Part shown: piece by piece, positions 53,920 through 61,802 of the stretch
Numbering within the stretch: position 1 is the stretch's first letter
How the letters are laid out: every line of letters begins with the position of its first letter
Source: an uncultured Bryobacteraceae bacterium
GTDB lineage: Bacteria > Acidobacteriota > Terriglobia > Bryobacterales > Bryobacteraceae
Direction of reading: 5' to 3'
Assembly (NCBI GenBank): GCA_937920635.1
Contig: CAKZUE010000065.1
Span: forward strand, 19,680-83,679
Length of the DNA stretch: 64,000 bases
Program-made: the position numbers and the translations under genes
Notes under the pieces: generated by a model
The model's input: the letters and a program-made list of their open reading frames with translations, nothing else
Databases searched by the model: none
What the model was told of the DNA's origin: nothing

Positions 53920-54609
53920 ATGCGGTGGATTGCGGGCTTATTGTTTGTGATGCTGGCGGCGCCGGCGGCGATGCCGGAAACGGCGCGGAGCCAGCGGCTG
54001 CAAGGAAACGTCGTATTGAACACGGACCCGGATTCGGGGCTGTGGCTGGGCGCGCCGGCGGTGGTGGCGACGCACAGCGCACGGGGCGAACTAACGCCGG
54101 GGCACCGCACGGAAATCCGTTCGCGGTGGACGGACACGCATCTGTACTTCCTGTTCATCTGCCCCTATGAGGAGCTGTACCTGAACGCGAACCCGGTGAC
54201 GGACCGGGAGACGAACCGGCTGTGGGAGCGCGACGTGGCGGAGATCTTCATCGGGGCGGATTTCGAAAAGATCTGGCAGTACCGCGAGTATCAGGTGTCG
54301 CCGCAGGGCGAGTGGGTGGATCTCGACATCGACCGGAAGGCGCCGAAACCGGAGGGCGGGTGGCGGTGGAATTCGGGCTATGAGACGGCGGCGCGGATCG
54401 ATGCAGGGCGGAAGGTGTGGTACGGGGCGTTCAAGATTCCGGTGCGTTCGATCACGGAGAAGCGCGTGGGGCCGGGGTTCGAGTTCCGGGTGAATTTCTA
54501 CCGGCTCCAGGGTCCGCCGCCGCGGAAGAGCATTGCGTGGCGGGCGACGGGGCCAACGGGGAACCACCATATTCCGGAGGCGTTCGGAATTCTGCGGCTG
54601 GAGGAGTGA
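53920..54609 (+). CDS. Secreted CBM9-like carbohydrate-binding protein
   Basis: 229 residues: a signal peptide (MRWIAGLLFVMLAAPAAMP) then a family-9 carbohydrate-binding-like beta-sandwich. TEIRSRWTDTHLYFLFICPY and RLWERDVAEIFIGADFEKIWQYREYQVSPQGEWVD (with LDIDRK) are typical, ending in FRVNFYRLQG...SIAWRATGPTGNHHIPEAFGILRL. Upstream in-frame ATGs at 53905 and 53908 lie inside or at the edge of the TATGAT hexamer, so 53920 is preferred. Its TGA overlaps the ATG of the first phosphomutase, indicating coupling. Confidence 0.83.
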   Translation: MRWIAGLLFVMLAAPAAMPETARSQRLQGNVVLNTDPDSGLWLGAPAVVATHSARGELTPGHRTEIRSRWTDTHLYFLFICPYEELYLNANPVTDRETNRLWERDVAEIFIGADFEKIWQYREYQVSPQGEWVDLDIDRKAPKPEGGWRWNSGYETAARIDAGRKVWYGAFKIPVRSITEKRVGPGFEFRVNFYRLQGPPPRKSIAWRATGPTGNHHIPEAFGILRLEE

Positions 54610-55982
54610 TGACACGGCCGGGCTCGACGCTGCGCATTTCGGCCGCGGGGCTGCGGGGGATTGTGGGCCACGGGCTGACGGCGACCCACGTGCTGGATTT
54701 CGCCGCGGCGTTCGCGACGTTTCTGGAGGCGCCGGGGCGGGTGGTGATCGGGCGCGACCCGCGCGTGTCGAGCGTGATGATGCGCGAGGGCGTGACGGGC
54801 GCGCTGCTGGCGGCGGGGCATGAGGTGATCGATCTGGGCATCGTGCCGACGCCGGTGATCCAGCATGCCATCCGGCGGCTGGACGCGGCGGGGGGCGTGT
54901 CGATCGGCGCGAGCCACAATCCGGCGGAGTGGAACGCGCTGAAGTTCTTCACGCGCGGGGGCAGTTATCTGTCGAGCGCGCAGAGCGAGGAGCTGCTGGA
55001 CATCTACCATCTGCGCAAGTTCCGCTTTGCGCGGCACGACGGGACGGGGCGGCGGGCGGAGGACGCGGGTGCGATTGACGCGTATCTGGACACGCTGGCG
55101 GCGGAGTTTCCGATGGAGAAGCTGCGGCGGTTCCGCGTGCTGGTGGACTGCACGAACGGGACGTCGGGGCTGATCCTGCGGCGGATGATCGAGCGGTTCG
55201 GGCTGGATCTGATCCTGATCAACGAGGCGCTGGAGGGGCGCGCGTTTGTGCACGAGCCGTCGACGACGAAGAAGATGGCGGAGCTGCAACTGGCGCCGCT
55301 GGTGAGGACGGTGGGCGCGGACGCGGGATTCCTGTTCGACATCGACAGCGACCGGGTGGCGTTTGCGACGGAGCAGGGGGAGGCGGCGAGCGAGGAGCTG
55401 GTGCAGGTGGTGATCGCCGATGAGATGCTGGAGCGCGGCTGCGGGCGGCTGGTGCTGACCAACGTCTGCTCGACGGCGCTGCTCGAAGAGGTGGCGGGAA
55501 AGCATGGCGGGAAGGTGGTGCGACTGGCGGTGGGGCGGCAGGCGGTGATCGACGCGCTGGCCGGGTATCGGATGGAGCAGGTGGCGGTGGCGGGCGAAGG
55601 CACGGGGGCGGTGATGATGCCGCAGTTTCCGTACGTGTACGACGGGATCGCGGCGATGCTGCGGATGCTGGAGCGGATGGAGAGGCGGGGCGGGCGGCTG
55701 TCGGAGCTGATCGCGGACTATCCGCCGTACACGATTCTGAAGGGCAAGATTCCGGTGCGGACGCGCTTTATTCCGGAGCTGTTCGACGAGCTGGAGCAGC
55801 GCTGGCCGGAAGCGCGGCGGAACCGGCAGGACGGGCTGCGGCTGGACTGGGAGGACCGGTGGGTGCATGTGCGGGTGTCGCAGACCGAACCGGTGATCCG
55901 GGTGATCTGCGAGCAGCGGGACGGGGCGCCGCGGCGGCTGTTCGATGAGGTGATGGACCTGGTGAGGAGCTATTCGGGATGA
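54609..55982 (+). CDS. Phosphohexomutase family protein (GlmM/ManB-like), first of tandem pair
   Basis: 457 residues, alpha-D-phosphohexomutase superfamily. The phosphoserine is S102 in GASHNPAEWNALK, the metal loop is D244-I-D246-S-D248-R (normally DGDGDR, so the loop is altered but the aspartates are kept), the sugar loop is GEGTGAVMMPQF and the phosphate loop VSQTEPVIRV. It may act as phosphoglucosamine, phosphomannose or phosphoglucose mutase. The family cannot be narrowed from sequence alone. The second copy overlaps its end by four bases. Confidence 0.87.
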   Translation: MTRPGSTLRISAAGLRGIVGHGLTATHVLDFAAAFATFLEAPGRVVIGRDPRVSSVMMREGVTGALLAAGHEVIDLGIVPTPVIQHAIRRLDAAGGVSIGASHNPAEWNALKFFTRGGSYLSSAQSEELLDIYHLRKFRFARHDGTGRRAEDAGAIDAYLDTLAAEFPMEKLRRFRVLVDCTNGTSGLILRRMIERFGLDLILINEALEGRAFVHEPSTTKKMAELQLAPLVRTVGADAGFLFDIDSDRVAFATEQGEAASEELVQVVIADEMLERGCGRLVLTNVCSTALLEEVAGKHGGKVVRLAVGRQAVIDALAGYRMEQVAVAGEGTGAVMMPQFPYVYDGIAAMLRMLERMERRGGRLSELIADYPPYTILKGKIPVRTRFIPELFDELEQRWPEARRNRQDGLRLDWEDRWVHVRVSQTEPVIRVICEQRDGAPRRLFDEVMDLVRSYSG

Positions 55983-57331
55983 GCCGGGCGCATCAGTTGA
56001 AGATCAGCGTGGCGGGCGTGCGGGGCGTGGTGGGGGAGTTTCTGACGCCGAACCTGGCGTGCGCGTTTGCGCAGGCGTTCGGGACGTATGTGGGGCCGGG
56101 CCCGGTGGTGGTGGCGCGGGACACGCGGGCATCGGGAGAGATGCTGGTGCATGCGGTGAGCTGCGGGCTGCTGGCGTCGGGGTGCGAAGTGATCCGGATC
56201 GGGATTGCGCCGACGCCGACGGCGCAGATCTATGTGGCCGACATCCGCGCGGCGGGAGGCATTGCGGTGACGGCGTCGCACAATCCGGCCGAGTACAACG
56301 CGCTGAAGCTGTTCAACGGCGAGGGGCTGTTCTTCAATCAGTACGAGCGGGCGGAGCTGCTGGACGTGTATCACCAGAGCGAGTTCCGCCATGCGCTGAA
56401 CGAGGAGATGCGGCGGGTGGTGATCGACGCGGAGACGGCGCCGGAGCGGCATTTCGCGCGGATCCTGCGCCATGTGGACGTGGAGAGGATCCGGCGGCGG
56501 CGGTTCCGGGTGGCGCTGGACGGGGTGAACGGGGCGGGATCGGTGATGAGCGTGCGGTTTTTGAGGGACGTGCTGGGGTGCGAGCTGCACGCGATTCACG
56601 TGGATCCGGAGAAACCGTTTCCGCGCGATCCGGAGCCGCGGGCGGAGGTTTTGACAGAGTTGAGCGAGCTGGTGGTGCGGGTGCGGGCGGATGCCGGGTT
56701 CGCGCAGGATCCGGACGGGGACCGGCTGGCAGTGGCGGGCGAGACGGGACGGGTGCTGGATAACGACGACGTGCTGGCGCTGGCGGTGGACTGCGCGCTT
56801 CGGAAAAAGAAGGGACCGGTGGTAGTGAACCTGACGACGTCCTCGGCGATCGACGACATCGCCGTGCGCCACGGATGCCCGGTGCACCGCGCGCCGGTGG
56901 GAGAGGCGAACGTGGTGGAGCGCATGCGGCGGGTGCAGGCGGTGATCGGAGGAGAAGGCGGCAACGGGGGGATCATCTTTCCGGCGGTGCACTACTGCCG
57001 CGACTCGTACCTGGGGATGGCGCTGCTGCTGGAGCGGCTGGCGGAGACGGGCGAGACGCTGAACGCGCTGGCGGCGGGGCTGCCGCGGTACTGGCGGAGG
57101 TCGGGAAAATTGCCGTTTGAGCACGGGCGCGTGGGGCAGATGATGCAGGCGCTGGAGGCGGCGCTGCCGGGGGCGCGGGCGGACCGCACGGACGGGCTGA
57201 AGCTGATGGTGGATGAGGGGTGGGTGCATGTGCGGGCGTCGAACACGGAGCCGCTGGTGCGGGTGAGCGCGGAGGCGAAGACGCGGGAGGAGGCGGATCG
57301 GCTTTACGAGCTGGCGGTGTCGCTGCGGTGA
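55979..57331 (+). CDS. Phosphohexomutase family protein (GlmM/ManB-like), second of tandem pair
   Basis: 450 residues. It has S100 in TASHNPAEYNALK, metal loop D244-P-D246-G-D248-R, sugar loop GEGGNGGIIFP and phosphate loop ASNTEPLVRV. It is close to the upstream gene in length and motif positions but clearly diverged, so it is an old tandem duplication rather than a recent copy. GEGGNGG is of the type found in archaeal-like GlmM/ManB enzymes. Which of the two is the essential GlmM cannot be decided here. Its 3' end overlaps convergent lgt by 28 bases. Confidence 0.88.
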   Translation: MSRAHQLKISVAGVRGVVGEFLTPNLACAFAQAFGTYVGPGPVVVARDTRASGEMLVHAVSCGLLASGCEVIRIGIAPTPTAQIYVADIRAAGGIAVTASHNPAEYNALKLFNGEGLFFNQYERAELLDVYHQSEFRHALNEEMRRVVIDAETAPERHFARILRHVDVERIRRRRFRVALDGVNGAGSVMSVRFLRDVLGCELHAIHVDPEKPFPRDPEPRAEVLTELSELVVRVRADAGFAQDPDGDRLAVAGETGRVLDNDDVLALAVDCALRKKKGPVVVNLTTSSAIDDIAVRHGCPVHRAPVGEANVVERMRRVQAVIGGEGGNGGIIFPAVHYCRDSYLGMALLLERLAETGETLNALAAGLPRYWRRSGKLPFEHGRVGQMMQALEAALPGARADRTDGLKLMVDEGWVHVRASNTEPLVRVSAEAKTREEADRLYELAVSLR

Positions 57332-58101
57332 GAGCGGCGGCGCTTCAGAATCGCTACACCGGAGGCGCAGAGGGCGAGGGCGATCCATTGGGTCCAGGTG
57401 AGCGGGACGGGGGCGATGGGGAAGGGCTGGTCGTGGTGGCGGAAGAATTCGATGAGGAAGCGAGCGCCGGAGTAGAGGGCGAGATACCAGGCGAGGATTT
57501 CACCATCGGCGTGCGGGCGGCGGATGCGCAGGTAGAGCCAGAGGGCGACGAGCGCGGTGGCGGCGGCTTCATAGAGCTGTGCGGGGTGGAGAGGGATGCC
57601 GAGGGGGACGCCGGTAAGGTCGTGAGCGGCGGGGTTCGAAAAGACTACCGCCCAGGGGCGGTGGCATTCACTGCCCCAGCAGCAGCCGGCGGCGAAGCAG
57701 CCCAGCCGCCCGATGGCGTGGCCAAGGGCGATGCCGGGGGCGAAGACGTCGGCGGTTGGCCACCAGGGCAGGCGGTGGCGGCGGATGTAGAACCAGGCGA
57801 ACAGGAGCGCGCCGAGGAAACCGCCGTAGTAGACGCCGGCGGAGAGGAGCGTGTCGAAGCTGAAAATGCGGCCGGGATTTTCCGAGTAATACGGGAAATC
57901 CATGATGAACATGAGGAGCTTGGCGCCGGCGAGGCCAGCCAGGGCGCAGTAGATGGCGAGGTTGCCGATGATCTCGACGTTCAGCCCGGCGCGGCGGGCC
58001 AGGCGCAGTGTGAGCCCCATGCCGGCGAGGAAGCCAAGGGCCACCAACAGGCCGTAGGTGGGGAGGAAGAAGTCGCCGAAAGTCAGGATCTTGGGAAACA
58101 T
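57304..58101 (-). CDS. lgt: Prolipoprotein diacylglyceryl transferase
   Basis: 265 residues with about seven membrane helices. The Lgt signature GHAIGRLGCFAAGCCWGSEC is present with the essential arginine/glycine core, and PLHPAQLYEAAA and WYLALYSGARFLIEFFR follow. It transfers diacylglycerol to lipobox cysteines in the inner membrane. The DNA directly upstream of its start is a repeat-derived region, so its promoter may lie in, or be altered by, that element. The stop region overlaps the second phosphomutase gene. Confidence 0.95.
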   Translation of the reverse strand: MFPKILTFGDFFLPTYGLLVALGFLAGMGLTLRLARRAGLNVEIIGNLAIYCALAGLAGAKLLMFIMDFPYYSENPGRIFSFDTLLSAGVYYGGFLGALLFAWFYIRRHRLPWWPTADVFAPGIALGHAIGRLGCFAAGCCWGSECHRPWAVVFSNPAAHDLTGVPLGIPLHPAQLYEAAATALVALWLYLRIRRPHADGEILAWYLALYSGARFLIEFFRHHDQPFPIAPVPLTWTQWIALALCASGVAILKRRRSHRSDTASS

Positions 58102-58112
58102 GGGAAATCCCG

Positions 58113-58146
58113 GAAAGTGGGGACAGGCCCGCCTGGCACCAATTTC
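58113..58146. repeat. Half-element related to the adjacent MITE-like inverted repeat
   Basis: GAAAGTGGGGACAGG at the left and CACCAATTTC at the right resemble the arm GGGGACAGGAACACAATT found at 58244 and 58422. It lies just upstream of lgt on its strand. It may be a remnant of the same repeat family. Confidence 0.4.
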
Positions 58147-58149
58147 ATC

Positions 58150-58218
58150 TTACAGGCGGAAGAGCATGAGGTGGCCGAGGACACGGGTAATGCTGATGTT
58201 GAGCCAGAGCGGGAACAT
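58150..58218 (-). pseudogene. Remnant of the DUF420 gene 3' end
   Basis: Read on the minus strand, these bases encode MFPLWLNISITRVLGHLMLF-R-L and a stop. The last 20 residues match the C-terminus of the intact gene at 58424 (PLWLYVSITGVLVYLMLYHL) at 13 positions. The rest of the copy is absent; upstream of it lies the MITE-like element. It appears to be a diverged partial duplicate, not an expressed gene. Confidence 0.65.
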
Positions 58219-58243
58219 TTCCTCCCACACCCACACACAAAAC

Positions 58244-58422
58244 GAAAGGGCAGGAAAGGGGACAGGAACACAATTGCCCATTTTTTCTGGAAGCCTCCGG
58301 GGCGCCGCCTGCCTGGAACGGGTCCAGCGGCTACACGCGGGGGGGACTGCTGAGCTGATCCGCCCGCCAGACTGGGGCAGAAAAAGGGGAATTGTGTTCC
58401 TGTCCCCTTTTCTTCCCTTTTC
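58244..58422. mobile_element. MITE-like element with about 45-bp terminal inverted repeats
   Basis: The left arm (58244-58289) and right arm (58378-58422) are near-perfect inverted copies sharing the core GGGGACAGGAACACAATT. The arms enclose about 88 bases of GC-rich non-coding DNA. The whole is about 179 bases and ends just beyond the DUF420 stop codon. The arm resembles terminal sequences mobilised by REP-associated (IS200-like) tyrosine transposases, but no transposase gene is present. Confidence 0.7.
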
Positions 58423-58423
58423 T

Positions 58424-58837
58424 TCAGAGATGGTAGAGCATGAGGTAGACGAGGACGCCGGTGATGCTGACGTAGAGCCAGAGGGGGAGGGTGATGCGGG
58501 CGAGGCGGCGGTGGCGTTCGAAGCGGCCTTTCCAGGCGCTCCAGACGGTGACGAGAGCCATGGGGGCGACGCAGGCGGCGAGGATCGTGTGCGAAATCAG
58601 GATGGAGAAATAGACGGGGCGGATCCAGCCGGTCTTTTGAAACTTCACGCTGCCGACCTGCGCGTGGTAGACGAGATAGCTTGTGAGGAAGAGCGCGCTG
58701 ACGAGGAGGGCGGCGGTCATCGCCCTGCGGTGCGCTTCGCGCCTGCCCTGGCGGATGAGGCGGTAGCCGGTGACGAGCAGCACGGCGGATGTGGTGTTGA
58801 GCAGCGCGTTGAGCGCGGGCAGGTCGCGCACGTCCAT
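58424..58837 (-). CDS. DUF420 membrane protein (cytochrome oxidase assembly-associated)
   Basis: 137 residues with four membrane helices. DLPALNALLNTTSAVLLVTGYRLI, HRRAMTAALLVSALFLTSYLVYHAQVG and a late HTILAACVAPMALVTVW with conserved histidines match DUF420 (YozB/CtaM type). Such proteins are often encoded with heme A or Sco genes and CtaM is needed for a cytochrome oxidase in Gram-positives. Its ATG overlaps the Sco stop codon. A MITE-like repeat begins directly after its stop. Confidence 0.87.
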   Translation of the reverse strand: MDVRDLPALNALLNTTSAVLLVTGYRLIRQGRREAHRRAMTAALLVSALFLTSYLVYHAQVGSVKFQKTGWIRPVYFSILISHTILAACVAPMALVTVWSAWKGRFERHRRLARITLPLWLYVSITGVLVYLMLYHL

Positions 58838-59391
58838 CAGAGGATTTCTCTCCTGAGCTTGCGGATGTCGGCGACGACGTTTTCGACGCAGGAAGAGTCG
58901 GCGGTCTCGTAGTAGGCGCGGAGGCGCATCTTGCGGTCGACGAGCGCGAAGCGGGTGCCGTGCTCCGGCCCCATGCCGCCGAGAAAGAAGACTTCGGCGC
59001 CGAGCCGGCGCAGCGTCTCCGGATCGCCGGTGAGCAGGAACCAGCGCGCAGGGTTCTGTTTGAAGCGGCGACCGTAGGCGCGCAGCACCTCGGGCGTGTC
59101 GGTCTTCGGATCGACGGTGAAGCTGACGAGGCGCACGTCGTCGAAACCGGCGACCTCATCCTGCACGCGGCGCATCAGGGCGGACATGCGCGGGCAGGGA
59201 CCGTTGCAGGTGGTGAAAAAGAAGTCGGCGACCCAGATTTTGTCTTTCAGGCGTTCAGCGCTGCGGAAGGGCTGGCCGTCCTGGTCGATCAGCTCGAAGT
59301 CGGGCACCTGGTTGATCTCGGGCAAGCCGGAACGGAGGCAGCCGGTGAGCAGGGATGCGCTGGAGGCGGCGAGCCAGGCGCGGCGGTTCAT
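58837..59391 (-). CDS. SCO1/SenC-family copper chaperone
   Basis: 184 residues: an N-terminal signal with a possible lipobox (LLTGCLR, C about residue 17), then a thioredoxin-like domain. The copper site CNGPCP (CxxxC) occurs in VADFFFTTCNGPCPRMSALM, and the third ligand is probably the histidine in GPEHGTRFALVD. Sco proteins deliver copper to the CuA site of cytochrome c oxidase. It is located between ctaB and the DUF420 gene. Confidence 0.92.
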   Translation of the reverse strand: MNRRAWLAASSASLLTGCLRSGLPEINQVPDFELIDQDGQPFRSAERLKDKIWVADFFFTTCNGPCPRMSALMRRVQDEVAGFDDVRLVSFTVDPKTDTPEVLRAYGRRFKQNPARWFLLTGDPETLRRLGAEVFFLGGMGPEHGTRFALVDRKMRLRAYYETADSSCVENVVADIRKLRREIL

Positions 59392-59399
59392 TGCGATTT

Positions 59400-60257
59400 T
59401 CAGAATAGCCCCGGGCGGCTGTCGAGCAAAAGCGCGATGTAGAGCAGAGGCAGGTAAAGCACGCTGGCTTTCAGCACGCCGCGGGCGCTAAGGGCGGAGC
59501 GGTCGCGGTAGAGGCGGAGAGCGGCGCGCAGGAAGAGCGCGCCGAGCAGCACAGCGGCGGCGAGATACCAGTGTCCCGTCATCGAGAGGAAGCCCGGCAG
59601 GAGGCTGGCGGGGATCAAAAATAGAGCAAAAGCAAGCGCGTGGCGGGCGGTGGAGCGCCCGTCGGGTTCGATCACGGGCAGCATGCGGATGCCGGCGCGG
59701 CTGTAGTCTTCGCGGTACATCCAGGCGATGGAGTAGAAGTGCGGGAACTGCCAGAGGAAGAGGATGGCGAACAGCGCCCAGGACTCGAGGGTGAGTTCGC
59801 CGCGGGCGGCGGCGAAGCCCAGCAGCGGCGGCATGGCGCCGGGGAACGCGCCGACGGTGGTCGACCACCAGGTTTTCTGCTTCAGAGGCGTGTAGAGGAG
59901 CAGGTAAGAGGCGACGGTGAACAATCCGAGCCACGCGGTGAGCGGGTTGACGCCGAAGGCGAGATCGAGTTCGCCGAGAACCAGCAGGGCGATGCCGAAC
60001 CAGAGGGCGTTGCGCGGGGCGACGCGTCCGGAGGGGATGGGGCGCGAGGCGGTGCGGCGCATGCGGGAGTCGGCGTCGCGCTCATACCACTGGTTGAGCG
60101 TGGCGGTGCCGCTGGCGATGAGCGCGGTGCCGAGCAGGCAGTGCAGCAGGAGGCTCCAGTCGAGCGGGCCGGAGTGGCCGAAGAAGTAGCCGATGCCCGT
60201 GCTCATCAGGATGAGCCAGGTGATGCGCGGCTTGGTGAGCTCGAGGTAGCCCTTCAT
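59400..60257 (-). CDS. ctaB: Protoheme IX farnesyltransferase (heme O synthase)
   Basis: 285 residues, UbiA family, with about nine helices. LTKPRITWLILMSTGIGYF, the prenyl diphosphate motif NQWYERDADSRMRRTASRP and the second aspartate-rich region YREDYSRAGIRMLPV are present. It makes heme O from protoheme. The start at 60257 (MKGYLELTKPRI) overlaps the end of the CtaA-like gene; a longer frame upstream is not needed. Confidence 0.95.
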   Translation of the reverse strand: MKGYLELTKPRITWLILMSTGIGYFFGHSGPLDWSLLLHCLLGTALIASGTATLNQWYERDADSRMRRTASRPIPSGRVAPRNALWFGIALLVLGELDLAFGVNPLTAWLGLFTVASYLLLYTPLKQKTWWSTTVGAFPGAMPPLLGFAAARGELTLESWALFAILFLWQFPHFYSIAWMYREDYSRAGIRMLPVIEPDGRSTARHALAFALFLIPASLLPGFLSMTGHWYLAAAVLLGALFLRAALRLYRDRSALSARGVLKASVLYLPLLYIALLLDSRPGLF

Positions 60258-60901
60258 GCGTTTGTTCCGTTCGATGCAAGAGATTCGGTGCGGGATGCCG
60301 GTTCCGCGCAGCGCAGGACGAAGGCGGCGAGAATCACGGTGAGTCCGAGCACTGCCGCGCCGGCGCCCATGTGGGCGCGGGAGGCCCATTCCATCCAGCC
60401 GCCGCCGAAGTGCGCCACGCGGTACAGCAGCGCCATGACGCCGAGCACAACCTGGACACCGACAAGCGCGGCCAGCGCGGCCGCGGCGCGCTTCACCGCC
60501 TGACCCGCGCCTTCCTGCGTGAGCACGAACGAGGCGAACATGAGCAGCAGGATCGCCGCGGCGAATGCCCAGGTGACGTGCGGGATGACGCCTGTGAAAC
60601 CGTAGCGGTAAGCGGCGCCGAGGGCGATCTGGGCCAGCGTGGCCGCCGGGGCGAACCAGGCCATCGAGCGCAGGCTGGGCCAGCCGCCGTCGCGGAAATG
60701 CGCCTGCTCACGCCGCCAGAAAGGCGCCGTGATCAGCCAGACCAGTGTGAGGGCGGCGAACTGGAGGTGCAGGGCGAGCGCGGCCACGGTTTCCAGGGCG
60801 GGCGAGCCGAGGGCGCCTTTTGCGGGCAGTCCTGCGGCAACGGCTGCCAGGGTGGCCAGCGCCAGGACGGTGGTCAGGAGATGGACGCTCGTGGAGAGCA
60901 T
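60254..60901 (-). CDS. CtaA/COX15-like protein, short
   Basis: 215 residues with about six membrane helices, against about 300 and eight helices for typical heme A synthase. Histidines that could act as heme ligands lie at STSVHLLTTVL, ALALHLQFAAL, GVIPHVTWAFA and SRAHMGAGAAVLG. Adjacent ctaB, with which it overlaps by four bases, and Sco support a role in heme A synthesis. Being short, it may be an unusual CtaA or a heme-binding relative. ATG 60901 is chosen over a TTG at 60919. TAGAAT at 60971-60976 is a possible -10. Confidence 0.7.
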   Translation of the reverse strand: MLSTSVHLLTTVLALATLAAVAAGLPAKGALGSPALETVAALALHLQFAALTLVWLITAPFWRREQAHFRDGGWPSLRSMAWFAPAATLAQIALGAAYRYGFTGVIPHVTWAFAAAILLLMFASFVLTQEGAGQAVKRAAAALAALVGVQVVLGVMALLYRVAHFGGGWMEWASRAHMGAGAAVLGLTVILAAFVLRCAEPASRTESLASNGTNA

Positions 60902-61051
60902 GGCAGCACGGTGAATCAACGGCGATGGAGCCCAGACGGTGAACGCCCTGTGGGGGAGTTCAATGGTTTCATTCTACCCTGACAAGAAATTGTTCGCATT
61001 TGTTTGGATGCGGTTCCGGGGGGAGGGGAGGCAGGAGAAAGGCGGGCGGGG

Positions 61052-61290
61052 ACCGCTTGGTCGCGATGTTGGCGCTCCCGCGCGGAAGGGGAACCGCTTG
61101 GTCGCGCCGTTGGCGCTTCCGCACGGAAGGGGAACCGCTTGGTCGCGCCGTTGGCGCTCCCGCGCGGAAGGGGGACCGCTTGGTCGCGCCGTTGGCGCTC
61201 CCGCGCGGCTCGGATGGGTTCGGGGACCGCTTGGTCGCGCCGTTGGCGCTCACGCGCGGCTCGGTTGCGGCTCGGTTGCGGCTCGGATGC
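61052..61290. repeat. Array of five 41-bp palindromic repeats plus short 11-bp repeats
   Basis: ACCGCTTGGTCGCG units start at 61052, 61093, 61134, 61175 and 61226 (spacing 41, 41, 41 and 51). Each can form a hairpin with stem GCGCC/GGCGC inside an outer CCGC/GCGG. Three copies of GCGGCTCGGTT/AT follow at 61256-61288. The same unit occurs alone at 6644. The array fills most of the 391-base gap between the CtaA-like gene and the prepilin gene, where no gene is visible; frames across it are repeat artefacts. Confidence 0.88.
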
Positions 61291-61292
61291 GT

Positions 61293-61763
61293 TTACTTGA
61301 TTTCGGGGCTTTGGGCGGTGGCGGGTTCCGGGCCCCAGTTTTCGCGGACTACCAGAGTTTGATCAGAGTAAAACGTGCGGCGTCCGGTGCTGTTGTAGAC
61401 CTTGGGGACGGCGGTGATGGTGTAGCCGTCCTTGGTGCCGGTGAGGGTGAAGACGTAGCCCGTCTTCTCGCCGAGGGCGAGGTCGCCGGGGATCAGGTCG
61501 GCGGCGGCGGGACCGGGCGCGCCGGAGGCGGGGGGCCCGAGCTGCTGGAGGTTTTCGGCGAATTTCTGGAACTGGCTCATATACATCGTCTGCGCGGTGT
61601 GGATGGTGTTGATCTGGCGGATGGCGGCCATCTCCTGCGACTGCATGCGGGCGCTGTTGAGCTTGGGCACGGCGATGGCGGCAATGACGAGAATAATCGC
61701 GACAACGATGAGCAGCTCGATAAGGGAGAAGCCCCGGCGGCTGCGGCGGCGAATGGAAGGCAT
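61293..61763 (-). CDS. Type IV pilin-like prepilin
   Basis: 156 residues. The prepilin peptidase site RRRSRRGFSLIELLIVVAII is at residues 5-24, with cleavage after glycine 11 and the glutamate at +5, followed by the hydrophobic helix to about residue 35 (LVIAAIAVPKLNSARM). A globular domain with QTMYMSQFQKFAENLQQLG and GYVFTLTGTKDGYTITAVP resembles major or pseudopilins of type IV pilus or type II secretion. GGAGAAGGAA precedes the start. No assembly genes are present in the window. Confidence 0.92.
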   Translation of the reverse strand: MPSIRRRSRRGFSLIELLIVVAIILVIAAIAVPKLNSARMQSQEMAAIRQINTIHTAQTMYMSQFQKFAENLQQLGPPASGAPGPAAADLIPGDLALGEKTGYVFTLTGTKDGYTITAVPKVYNSTGRRTFYSDQTLVVRENWGPEPATAQSPEIK

Positions 61764-61802
61764 GACAGTTCCTTCTCCTCGGGAGAGATTCCTACCCCTA
61801 TG

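Noticed and set aside
61052..61290. CRISPR array
   Set aside because: The 41-bp units are contiguous, with no unique spacers between repeats and no cas genes. They are hairpin repeats, not CRISPR.
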